Shown: positions 1 through 6,591, counted from the first letter of the stretch. The stretch is DNA of 8,817 nt from Candidatus Neomicrothrix sp. UBA672 (GCA_002299135.1 DBNM01000054.1:15286-24102); one strand, 5' to 3'. Program-made: numbers and translations. Notes: a model not told the origin generated them from the letters alone.

Positions 1-617
1 ATCTTGATGCAAATGTTCCAAAGTGCCCCGAATGGAACAATTTGGAACTTATTAATCATATGAAAATGGTTTGGTGGTTCGGAGCTTCACAAATAAGTGC
101 TGGAAACGAAAATGAAAGAACTGTTCCATCGGACGAAATGAAAAACTCTCCTTTGGAGCAGCTTGAACATTTATTAGATGTCTTTCAGATTAAAGATTTT
201 TCATCTCCTTGTTGGTCTTGGACCTCAAACAAAACTGTCGGTTTTTGGGTGAGACGCATGGCTCACGAGAACACAGTTCACAATTTGGACGCAGAAGAAA
301 CTTTAGGGACTCGTTCCTCAATCTCGAACTTATTGGCTCTTGATGGAATAGAAGAGAAACTTTTTTTGATCAGCGAGAGCGATATTAGTTTTCCACATAA
401 TTCGATTCACCTTCACTGCACCGACTGTGAAGGTGAATGGATGCTAACCGCATCCAGCGGTGATCTCGAAATAAAAAGAGAGCACGGCAAAGGAGACGCA
501 GCTGTAAGAGGCAAAGCGGAAGATATCTTTCTTTACCTTTGGGGTCGAGGACAAGAAAATCTCGAATGTTTCGGAGATGAAGAAACGATTAATAATTGGT
601 CAAATATTGGACCTTGA
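1..617 (+). CDS. Maleylpyruvate isomerase family (mycothiol-dependent, DinB-fold) protein, 5' end outside window
   Basis: The frame is open from the left edge (first full codon at base 3), so the start lies upstream and only a short N-terminal piece is missing. The segment before the first in-window ATG already matches the family, with VPKCPEWNNLELINH in the place of the usual 'VPtCPgWtv.dLvaH'. The DinB-fold metal triad is visible as the His of that segment plus HENTVH (first His-Glu-x3-His), preceded by FWVRRMA. A C-terminal MDMPI-type domain follows and ends in LYLWGRG, a normal end for the family. Members are soluble enzymes that use mycothiol to isomerise, conjugate or open substrates, but most are uncharacterised and I cannot name a substrate. 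The gene runs convergently into the thiolase gene, with its TGA directly abutting the opposing stop. Family assignment is firm; the reaction is unknown. Confidence 0.9.
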   Translation, partial: LDANVPKCPEWNNLELINHMKMVWWFGASQISAGNENERTVPSDEMKNSPLEQLEHLLDVFQIKDFSSPCWSWTSNKTVGFWVRRMAHENTVHNLDAEETLGTRSSISNLLALDGIEEKLFLISESDISFPHNSIHLHCTDCEGEWMLTASSGDLEIKREHGKGDAAVRGKAEDIFLYLWGRGQENLECFGDEETINNWSNIGP

Positions 618-621
618 TCAA
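614..621. other. Abutting convergent stop codons (TTGATCAA)
   Basis: The plus-strand TGA at 615-617 and the minus-strand TGA (618-620 read in reverse) touch with no base between them and form a palindrome. There is no room for an intergenic terminator. Each transcript must therefore either end inside the opposing gene or run on as antisense RNA. Confidence 0.95.
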
Positions 622-1811
622 GACACCTCAGAACCTACGATGCCTACAAAAGAGACCATCTCGCCTGGGTAGCCACCTAGGTTATGTACAAGCGCTTGCT
701 TGGATTGTCCAAGAGAGATTGACCTCTCGGAAGGTGCTTCCGACCTCAGTTGTAACCACGTTTCGTAAAACATTCTCAGTCCACTTGCGCCTACTGGATG
801 ACCGAAGGCTTTAAGACCTCCGTCAGTATTCACAGGCATTTCCCCATCTAAATCAAATGATCCGTTAAGCACTTCTTGCCATGCTGTTCCCTTTTCACAA
901 AAACCTAAGTCTTCCATAAGAATCATCTCTGTCGGGGTAAAACAATCATGAACCTCAGCCATGGCTAGTTCTTTTCTCGGATCCTCAATTCCGGCTTGGG
1001 CATAGGCATCTCCAGCAGCAGCGGCACACTCTGGAAGAGTGGTGAAATCAAAATCTGGATCCACCAAACCACTGCTGTCTCCAGCGACCACAGAAAGTGC
1101 TTTTACATATAGTGGTTTGTCGGTGTACTTGTGAGCATCTTCAGCTCTGACAACTATGGCTGCCGCTGCCCCATCAGCTACTCCAGCACAGTCCATAACT
1201 GAAAGACGCCCAGCTATCGAAGGCATCTCACAAATCTTCTCAGCCGAAACCTCACGACGAAATTGAGCTAGTTCATTTCTTGACCCATTGAAATGGTTTT
1301 TTTGAGCAATACGAGCTATTACATATCTGAGTTCATCTTCGTCAACTTCATATCGTTTGGCATACGAAGGGAGAATCAAGCTAAACATGGCAGCTGCTGT
1401 CAATGTCCGGTTCGTACCGTCAGTCGGAATGGGGAAAGCATTGAGACCTTGATATCCACTGTCCTTTACCTTTTCTGCTCCTAGTGCCATTGCAGAGTCA
1501 TACGCACCAGAAGCGACTGCGTAACAAGCTTGACGTAGAGACTCAGACCCAGTAGCACAATAATTTTCTACTCGTGTAACAGGTTTGCCCGAAAGCCTCA
1601 AAGGAGTAGCTAATGCTATTCCTGATGCCGCTGACTGTGAAGTTCCGAACCAATAAGCATCTATTGAATCAGTTTCAATACCAGCAGATTTCGTGGCTTT
1701 TTGCGCTGCCTCAATTATGAGGTCGTCAAGTGATTTGTCCCAATGTTCACCAAAACTCGTGCAACCCATTCCGACAATTGCGACTTGGTCCTTGATCCCA
1801 TGTGATGCCAT
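618..1811 (-). CDS. SCP2-type thiolase (acetyl-CoA acetyltransferase family)
   Basis: This is a 397-residue cytosolic thiolase, normal for the family. The nucleophile is Cys85 in NYCATGSES. The SCP2-class HDCF motif is at 288-291 and supplies both a His and a Cys, and GHPVGASG lies at 337-344 with His338. The classical C-terminal CxG motif is replaced by HNLGG (376-380), as expected in SCP2 thiolases, where the HDCF cysteine takes over. The catalytic set is complete, so I expect real condensation or thiolytic cleavage of a 3-ketoacyl-CoA. The start is ATG at 1809-1811, which overlaps the upstream stop as TAATG and has AGAGGGA at 1819-1825. A 14-residue longer form would need a TTG at 1853 and I reject it. 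It is translationally coupled to the HMGCS/OB-fold gene and its product probably binds that protein. The substrate is unknown. Confidence 0.93.
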   Translation of the reverse strand: MASHGIKDQVAIVGMGCTSFGEHWDKSLDDLIIEAAQKATKSAGIETDSIDAYWFGTSQSAASGIALATPLRLSGKPVTRVENYCATGSESLRQACYAVASGAYDSAMALGAEKVKDSGYQGLNAFPIPTDGTNRTLTAAAMFSLILPSYAKRYEVDEDELRYVIARIAQKNHFNGSRNELAQFRREVSAEKICEMPSIAGRLSVMDCAGVADGAAAAIVVRAEDAHKYTDKPLYVKALSVVAGDSSGLVDPDFDFTTLPECAAAAGDAYAQAGIEDPRKELAMAEVHDCFTPTEMILMEDLGFCEKGTAWQEVLNGSFDLDGEMPVNTDGGLKAFGHPVGASGLRMFYETWLQLRSEAPSERSISLGQSKQALVHNLGGYPGEMVSFVGIVGSEVS

Positions 1812-3226
1812 TAAGACTTCCCTCTTTCTCGTCTTACCGGCCTTGCTTTCCAAAAGTAGTTGTGGATTCCATCAGCGGTATACAGACAACGAAAGGTCAT
1901 TTCTACCTGGTCACCGATTTCAATTTTCTCCGGATCTGCGTCCGTAAGTTCAACAGGGAGCCGTCCCCCATCTTGAAAATTGACTACAGCGAAAACTACA
2001 GGAGAGTTTGGTGAATAAACCAAATTGTCAACTGTAAAAGTCTCAATGGTTCCTATGGAATCAGCCATCGGCAATTGTTCCATATCATCAACATCTCCAC
2101 CCTTTATACCAATACGGGATGGAGGCATGTGAACTATTCCTGTTTTTGCATCTTTCGAGGCAACAAAACCCATTTTCCAATCATTTCGCCTCATAGCAGC
2201 TGACGAGGAAGGTCTAGTCGGGGATGGACGGTTCGGGAGTTCACTGTCTAACAATCCACGCCATGACAGATATTTGCTATAGGGAACTGTCGACTGGTTT
2301 TCTATTTGTTCGGAGATTGAAAGAGAATTTCTCCTATTTTCAACTTCTTGAGTGGTTCGGAAGAAAAGAACATCGCAACCATCAGCTAGAACGATTAATG
2401 CAACTACCTCATTTGGTTTTGCTTGGTCAAGAAAATTAGCCAAAAGAAGTGAAGGGTGGGCGGCACCTGTATTTCCAATTTGCTCAGTTAAATCATCGGC
2501 TGTTTCAACGTTAAGTAAAGGAATTGATCTGGCTACAGCACGAGAATGCAACCCTGACATAAGTGCCACGCTTATGTCTTCTGTTTTTATGTCAACTTTC
2601 TTTAAAGCTTCACTCCAAGCTCTGTCAACCAGTGGCTTGTATGCCTGTTCCCCAAACCGCTCTTCCCATACTTGAGAATACGGACTTCCTGGCACGCGCC
2701 ACCTGTCAGTAAAGTCAGATGTTACGGTGACTCCACCTAAATACTCTGCAAGTAAAATTCCTTGTTCATCTGTACCGATTAATAGAGCTGTAGAAGCGTC
2801 TCCGCCAGAGGATTCTTCAGTTCCACCCGATGGTCCTGTTCTTAGATCTGCAGTGATTACCAGAGTTGAGTCATCACTCTCTAAAGCATTAGATAAGGCT
2901 CCTATTGCTGAACGGGTTGAATTCCCAAAGTCGACCGCTTCTACAAAATCGTCCAATTGAAGAGCTGAGTGAATATTTGTAGCGTTTGTTTTATCCATGT
3001 ATGCAGGGACAACAGTTGAGAACCAGAGCTTTTTAGGGTCCGTTTCAGATCCTTTTAAAGCATTTCGAGCAGCCTCAACTCCCATGGTGGTGGTATTTTC
3101 GTCATACGATGCGACCGATCTAGAGCCCTTATTTGACCCTTTGCCTGTGAATTCAACTATCGATGAACGCAGCAGGCAACCTCTGGGTATGTAGGCGCCA
3201 TATGAAATAATTCCATGGACTCCCAT
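1811..3226 (-). CDS. HMG-CoA-synthase-like (thiolase fold) protein fused to a DUF35 OB-fold domain; key cysteines missing
   Basis: The protein has 471 residues. Residues 1 to about 290 form an HMG-CoA synthase/KAS III-like thiolase fold. DFGNSTRSAIGAL (99-111) sits in the nucleophile-loop position, with Ser103/Thr104 where Cys is expected. His227 (SGLHSRA) and Asn252 (GNTGAAH) look like retained active-site positions. A linker (about 300-350) leads to a DUF35-type domain. Its zinc-ribbon segment (353-377) keeps the CxxC-x10-CxxC spacing but has Asp359, Thr362, Gly373 and Gly376 instead of cysteines. The OB-fold follows, ending in LYTADGIHNYFWKARPV. The start is ATG at 3224-3226 behind a modest GGGGG-containing ribosome site. 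It is first in a two-gene unit with the thiolase. In archaea, thiolase, HMGCS and DUF35 proteins form a channelling complex; an analogous complex here is inference. With the nucleophile lost, the HMGCS half may be a scaffold or may do a cysteine-independent reaction. Confidence 0.88.
   Translation of the reverse strand: MGVHGIISYGAYIPRGCLLRSSIVEFTGKGSNKGSRSVASYDENTTTMGVEAARNALKGSETDPKKLWFSTVVPAYMDKTNATNIHSALQLDDFVEAVDFGNSTRSAIGALSNALESDDSTLVITADLRTGPSGGTEESSGGDASTALLIGTDEQGILLAEYLGGVTVTSDFTDRWRVPGSPYSQVWEERFGEQAYKPLVDRAWSEALKKVDIKTEDISVALMSGLHSRAVARSIPLLNVETADDLTEQIGNTGAAHPSLLLANFLDQAKPNEVVALIVLADGCDVLFFRTTQEVENRRNSLSISEQIENQSTVPYSKYLSWRGLLDSELPNRPSPTRPSSSAAMRRNDWKMGFVASKDAKTGIVHMPPSRIGIKGGDVDDMEQLPMADSIGTIETFTVDNLVYSPNSPVVFAVVNFQDGGRLPVELTDADPEKIEIGDQVEMTFRCLYTADGIHNYFWKARPVRRERGKS
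1819..1825 (-). promoter_or_regulatory. Ribosome binding site deciding the thiolase start
   Basis: The minus strand reads AGAGGGA about 7 bases upstream of the ATG at 1811. It lies inside the 3' end of the upstream gene. With the TAATG overlap it supports coupled translation and the shorter start. Confidence 0.7.
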
Positions 3227-3241
3227 AATTAAGCCCCCAAT

Positions 3242-3270
3242 TGCCTATTTTCTGAATTAGTAAGAATCAA
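3242..3270 (-). promoter_or_regulatory. Candidate sigma-70-type promoter for the HMGCS-like/thiolase unit
   Basis: On the minus strand, TTGATT (3265-3270) and TAGGCA (3242-3247) are separated by 17 bases. Transcription would begin around 3235, leaving a very short leader that still includes the GGGGG ribosome site. The match is partial and found by eye only. Confidence 0.3.
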
Positions 3271-3305
3271 CTTAATCCAATCCAATGAACCTTAAGGAAG
3301 TATCC

Positions 3306-3311
3306 TAGGCT
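3306..3311 (+). promoter_or_regulatory. Candidate -10 element (TAGGCT) for the CoA-transferase gene
   Basis: TAGGCT fits the TANNNT consensus common in actinobacterial promoters and lies 34 bases before the start codon. There is no convincing -35 box at the proper distance, so the call is weak. Confidence 0.3.
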
Positions 3312-3333
3312 TAAATCTTTATTCTCCCGACAC

Positions 3334-3339
3334 AAGGAG
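3334..3339 (+). promoter_or_regulatory. Ribosome binding site (AAGGAG) deciding the CoA-transferase start
   Basis: AAGGAG ends 6 bases before ATG at 3346-3348 but only 3 bases before the preceding TTG at 3343-3345. This favours the ATG as the true start. Confidence 0.8.
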
Positions 3340-3345
3340 TTCTTG

Positions 3346-4596
3346 ATGGATTTAGGAGATATATCAAATGAAGAGGCCGTCAAGTACGGAAAACCGCTTG
3401 ATGGTGTGAAAATACTTGCTGCTGAGCAGATGCAAGCTCTACCATTTGCGACTCAATTATTAGCTAGATTAGGAGCTGAAGTGGTGAAAATTGAGCACCC
3501 TATCAAAGGTGAATCTGCTCGTGGTGCTTTGCCTGCTATGAACGATCCTTCTGGAAGACCTGTTGGGGCTACTTTTCTTCGAAATAACTTAAACAAAAAA
3601 AGCGTTGGAATTGATCTATCGACATCAGAAGGTCAGGATCTTTTTCTTCGCTTAATTCCAAATTTTGATGTAGTTGGCGACAATTTTAAGCCAGGGACAA
3701 TGGAAAAATTTGGACTTGATTACAAATCAATCAACTCTAAATATCCAAATGTAATTGTTATATCTATTTCAGGTTTTGGGAACTCTGCAAACTCGCCATA
3801 TCAGAACTGGCCAGCTTACAATTCGGTAGCCGAAGCTATGTCAGGCCTCTACGATTTCAAACGTCGTGACGGAGAACCTCCAATAGTCAACCCGATGGGT
3901 GCTGTGGGCGATATTGCAACAAGTTTATTTGGTGTGATCGGGATACTTGCAGCTCTAAGGCACAGAGAAGTTACAGGTGAAGGTCAGTACATCGATTTAG
4001 CCATGTTTGATTGCATGGCATCTTTAGCTGATGTTGCTATCAATTTCCATTCAATGGGCATCTCGCGCGAACCGAATCCGGCGCCTTATGTTATTGCTCC
4101 TTTCCGTTGCAGTGACGGCTATTTAGTTATTCAATTCGTAAGGGAACATCAATTTGAAAACCTAGCAAATTTGATCGGTAGACCTGACTGGATTGGAGAC
4201 TCACGTTTTCAAGAACGTTTGGGGTGGGGAGAGCATTTACATTCAGAAATCATTCCTGCCTTGGAAGAATGGTCTAAAAACTTAACTAGGTCCGAGACTT
4301 CCGGTTTGCTCGCAGAAGCAAACGTGGCATCGGGACCTGTTTTAACTACTTCAGAAGTTGTTCAAGACCCACATTTGGAAGAAAGAAATATGATCGTGGC
4401 ACTACCTAGGACAGATGAAATAAACGAACCCATTCTGCTACCTGGAAATCCGATAAAAATGTCAAAAGTATCTGAAGGACCTGAAATGAGGGTTCCGTGG
4501 GTCGGAGAACATACAAATGAGGTTCTTACTGAAGAACTTGGGCTCAGTAAAACAGAACTAGAGAATCTCAAAAAAACGGGAATAATTAGTCCCTAA
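3346..4596 (+). CDS. Class III CoA-transferase (CaiB/BaiF family)
   Basis: This is a 416-residue cytosolic enzyme, a typical full length. The N-terminal part has the CoA-binding segment with LLARLGAEVVKIEHP and then NNLNKKSVGIDL. The catalytic Asp is in VGDIAT (Asp189 from the ATG), followed by AALRHREVTGEGQYIDLAM, the standard 'TGxGqxvD' block. The C-terminal part has GNPIKMS and VPWVGEHT, also typical. The family moves CoA between acyl-CoA donors and carboxylic acids through an aspartyl-CoA thioester, or acts as a racemase in some members. Substrates cannot be read from the sequence. I took the ATG at 3346 over the TTG at 3343 because of the AAGGAG spacing. It is divergent from the HMGCS/thiolase pair and ends 2 bases from the converging Rieske gene. 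A role in activating the same acid pool as the neighbouring genes is inference. Confidence 0.93.
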   Translation: MDLGDISNEEAVKYGKPLDGVKILAAEQMQALPFATQLLARLGAEVVKIEHPIKGESARGALPAMNDPSGRPVGATFLRNNLNKKSVGIDLSTSEGQDLFLRLIPNFDVVGDNFKPGTMEKFGLDYKSINSKYPNVIVISISGFGNSANSPYQNWPAYNSVAEAMSGLYDFKRRDGEPPIVNPMGAVGDIATSLFGVIGILAALRHREVTGEGQYIDLAMFDCMASLADVAINFHSMGISREPNPAPYVIAPFRCSDGYLVIQFVREHQFENLANLIGRPDWIGDSRFQERLGWGEHLHSEIIPALEEWSKNLTRSETSGLLAEANVASGPVLTTSEVVQDPHLEERNMIVALPRTDEINEPILLPGNPIKMSKVSEGPEMRVPWVGEHTNEVLTEELGLSKTELENLKKTGIISP

Positions 4597-4601
4597 ATTT
4601 A
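4594..4601. other. Near-abutting convergent stop codons (TAAATTTA)
   Basis: The plus-strand TAA (4594-4596) and the minus-strand TAA (4599-4601 read in reverse) are 2 bases apart and form a perfect 8-base palindrome. As at 614-621, no intergenic terminator is possible. Confidence 0.95.
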
Positions 4602-5864
4602 TTCCTCAATATATTGGTCTAGAAGCTGTGCAACAGTCATATCTGCTGGAATTTTTTCAACTCCGATTACACGATCAATTACTTCTTGCATGTTATATAT
4701 CCGTCTTTCCTGATAGCACAGAGGCGTTCCGTCATAAGTTGGAGACTCCATCGCTTTCTGCATTGCATCAAGATTCCAAACATCCTCATCTATTACTCCA
4801 GCAAATTCAGCTATGCGTTGTTCCCATGCTTCCGGAGGGTCTCCATCTCCCCAATCTAGAGCGTAGTGATATATGCGAATCTTAGTTTTATCAATACCTG
4901 CAGGGAAAAAAAGCATTACGGGAAAGCCTGTTGCTGCTAAGGGGGTGATGAAATTTGGAAAAATCGTGAATGAATAACTGGTGCAGTGGACGATGGGATG
5001 CACTGTAGGGATATTTTCAAGTCCTAATGGGTCTTTCACTATCTTAAAATCTTTCCATGATTCCATTTCCAACTTCTCTACCATTTGTTTTGAACGTGGA
5101 ACTACCATTCTGGAATTGCCATGTTTTAGGAGGCCCATTGTTCCCCCACGAGAGTCAAGGCTTGTCCATCCCCCTCGATCATGTATGAAGCGGAAATGAT
5201 AGACCTCTTGAAATGCTTCAATTGCAACTTTCCAGTTGCAATTGACTTCGCGGTGATCTGTACCTACTAAACGAAGGTTCTCGCATTGGTACTGTTCCAT
5301 TTCTTCTGGAATCTTTCCTAAAAAATCCATTAAAGGAGATGCATTTGGATTTACATTGATCCAAATCCACCCTCCCCACGTGTCACAACTTATTTCCGGC
5401 AACCCTCGATCTTCCTTACAAAGATCTACGAAGTCTCTCTCGTCTGGCACCGCTAAAAGTTCTCCATTATCTATTCCGTATGTCCACGAATGATACTGAC
5501 ACTGTAAATGGCGTATAGTGCCTTCTTTCTCTCTTACTACTGGCGCTCCGCGATGTCTGCAAGTATTTGAAAAACACCGAATTTTATTATCATTTCCCCT
5601 TACTACTATTAATGGAATTCCGATCTCTTCGAATAAAAAATAATCTCCTGAATCAGGTACGTCTTCAACCCGACCCGCTACAAGCCAACTGTTATTCCAT
5701 AAGTATTTTTGCTCCAGTTCATAAAAATCTTCATTCGTATAACGCGCTGAAGGAATATCGGGGAACTGAGGGAAATTTTCTGGTGGGGCTTTCCTGTCTA
5801 GTTCATACTCCATGTCTGCGACTAGTCGATCAACCAATTTTTGATCAAGTAAAAATTCACTCAT
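4599..5864 (-). CDS. Rieske non-heme iron ring-hydroxylating oxygenase, alpha (catalytic) subunit
   Basis: The protein has 421 residues, normal for an alpha subunit. The N-terminal Rieske [2Fe-2S] domain is marked by CRH (Cys102, His104) and CQYH (Cys122, His125), 17 residues apart. The catalytic domain begins with NCNWKVAIEAF. Its mononuclear iron ligands are His223, His228 and Asp361 (in DEDVWNL). The residue that links the Rieske and iron sites, usually Asp in naphthalene-dioxygenase-type enzymes (D-x-Y-H), is Glu220 here (EVYH), as in the carnitine/betaine monooxygenase group. The enzyme inserts oxygen into an aromatic ring or performs hydroxylation or demethylation; the substrate is unknown. 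No beta subunit, ferredoxin or reductase gene is in the window, so electrons must come from elsewhere. The start ATG at 5862-5864 has AGGGG just upstream. It lies 85 bases downstream of msrA and may have its own promoter. Confidence 0.95.
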   Translation of the reverse strand: MSEFLLDQKLVDRLVADMEYELDRKAPPENFPQFPDIPSARYTNEDFYELEQKYLWNNSWLVAGRVEDVPDSGDYFLFEEIGIPLIVVRGNDNKIRCFSNTCRHRGAPVVREKEGTIRHLQCQYHSWTYGIDNGELLAVPDERDFVDLCKEDRGLPEISCDTWGGWIWINVNPNASPLMDFLGKIPEEMEQYQCENLRLVGTDHREVNCNWKVAIEAFQEVYHFRFIHDRGGWTSLDSRGGTMGLLKHGNSRMVVPRSKQMVEKLEMESWKDFKIVKDPLGLENIPTVHPIVHCTSYSFTIFPNFITPLAATGFPVMLFFPAGIDKTKIRIYHYALDWGDGDPPEAWEQRIAEFAGVIDEDVWNLDAMQKAMESPTYDGTPLCYQERRIYNMQEVIDRVIGVEKIPADMTVAQLLDQYIEE

Positions 5865-5882
5865 AATTTTCCCCTGCTAGGA

Positions 5883-5888
5883 AGCCTA
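5883..5888 (-). promoter_or_regulatory. Candidate -10 element (TAGGCT) for the Rieske gene
   Basis: The minus strand reads TAGGCT, the same hexamer as before the CoA-transferase gene, about 18 bases before the start codon. A TTTCAA 18 bases upstream could serve as a poor -35 and belongs to the palindrome at 5907-5919. The leader would be very short. The call is weak. Confidence 0.25.
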
Positions 5889-5900
5889 AATCGCATAAAC

Positions 5901-5933
5901 ACTACATTGAAACTTTCAAGAACTGAATGTAGT
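5901..5933. repeat. 8-bp inverted repeat with an overlapping 13-base palindrome upstream of the Rieske gene
   Basis: ACTACATT (5901-5908) is matched exactly by AATGTAGT (5926-5933) with a 17-base spacer. Overlapping it is the perfect palindrome TTGAAACTTTCAA (5907-5919, centre C5913). The two structures share bases and cannot both fold. There is no T-run after the stem on the minus strand, so it is a poor intrinsic terminator. An operator or leader structure for the Rieske gene is the better guess. Confidence 0.55.
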
Positions 5934-5949
5934 CCAAAATGTTAATTCT

Positions 5950-6582
5950 TTATTTGCAAAGCACACCTGTTCCAGCAATGCCACAGTATCCATTGGGATT
6001 CTTATGTAAATATTGTTGGTGGTGTTCCTCCGCATAGTAAAAATTTTTTTGAATTTCTACCGTAGTTTTGATCTCCTCAAAACCAGAAGCAAGTAATGAT
6101 TCTTCATAGGCTTTAAGACTTTCTTCAGTCTTGATCAGCTGATCCTGATCCTCCACCCAAATTCCTGACCTGTATTGTGTGCCGATGTCGTTTCCTTGTC
6201 GCATACCTTGAGTTGGATCATGGCTTTCCCAGAAAACCTTTAATAAATCTTCTAAATCAAGCAACTCTTTCTGGAAGACAACCAACACAACTTCTGCATG
6301 CCCGGTTAGCCCTGAGCAAACTTCTTCATAGCTCGGATTAGGTGTATGACCGCCGCTGTATCCGACTGCTGTAACCCATACCCCATCTAGTTCCCAAAAA
6401 AATCTCTCCGCTCCCCAAAAGCAACCCATTCCGACTACCAATGAACCCATCTCTTCAGTAAAAGGTGGAGTCATCTTATTACCATTAAAAGTGTGAACTC
6501 CTGATATAGAAATCGGCGTTGACCTGCCAGGTAAACAATCTTCACTTTTGGGTATGTTTAAAAGCTTCTGCTGAAAAGACAT
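5950..6582 (-). CDS. msrA: Peptide-methionine (S)-S-oxide reductase MsrA
   Basis: MsrA reduces the S-epimer of methionine sulfoxide in proteins and free methionine, using a cysteine sulfenic acid intermediate resolved by C-terminal cysteines and recharged by thioredoxin-like donors. The catalytic motif GMGCFWGAE places the nucleophile at Cys54. The resolving cysteines are Cys200 (NPNGYCG) and Cys209 near the end. Further family blocks are GYSGGHTPNPSYEEVCSG, GHAE, HDPTQGMRQGND and the C-terminal HHQQYL. At 210 residues with a 50-residue N-terminal extension (LPGRSTP block), it resembles the long E. coli form. The start ATG at 6580-6582 has an AGGAG ribosome site that overlaps the stop of the preceding gene, implying translational coupling in one operon. 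Its place among thiol-redox proteins suggests oxidative damage repair linked to the oxygenase; that link is inference. Confidence 0.97.
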   Translation of the reverse strand: MSFQQKLLNIPKSEDCLPGRSTPISISGVHTFNGNKMTPPFTEEMGSLVVGMGCFWGAERFFWELDGVWVTAVGYSGGHTPNPSYEEVCSGLTGHAEVVLVVFQKELLDLEDLLKVFWESHDPTQGMRQGNDIGTQYRSGIWVEDQDQLIKTEESLKAYEESLLASGFEEIKTTVEIQKNFYYAEEHHQQYLHKNPNGYCGIAGTGVLCK

Positions 6583-6591
6583 GGTTAAATT

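Larger units (their letters stand above)
3227..3345. promoter_or_regulatory. Divergent intergenic control region
   Basis: This 119-base gap must carry promoters for the minus-strand HMGCS/thiolase pair and the plus-strand CoA-transferase. It holds a tandem pentamer (AATCC twice, then AAT, 3274-3286) and two short palindromes, CCTTAAGG (3290-3297) and CCTAGG (3304-3309), close to the plausible plus-strand promoter. No regulator gene lies nearby. I can assign no operator with certainty. Confidence 0.6.

Noticed and set aside
596..814. Short plus-strand open frame crossing the thiolase gene end
   Set aside because: It overlaps the thiolase and MDMPI coding frames on both sides, has no recognisable protein features and is best explained as a shadow frame.
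618..1811. Ltp2-type steroid side-chain aldolase instead of a thiolase
   Set aside because: Ltp2-like aldolases lack the thiolase nucleophile. Here Cys85, HDCF and the GHP histidine are all present, so a true thiolase is more likely.
1811..1853. Longer thiolase with 14 extra N-terminal residues
   Set aside because: It would start at a TTG inside the upstream gene and add a basic segment atypical of the family. The TAATG overlap and AGAGGGA site support the ATG at 1811.
2352..2675. Plus-strand open frame of about 107 codons opposite the HMGCS-like gene
   Set aside because: It is antisense to a clearly conserved protein and has no ribosome site or family resemblance. The same holds for the other plus-strand frames at 2224-2439 and 2727-2960.
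5901..5933. Intrinsic terminator after msrA
   Set aside because: The 8-base stem is AT-rich with a 17-base loop and no T-run follows on the minus strand, so a strong terminator is not supported.
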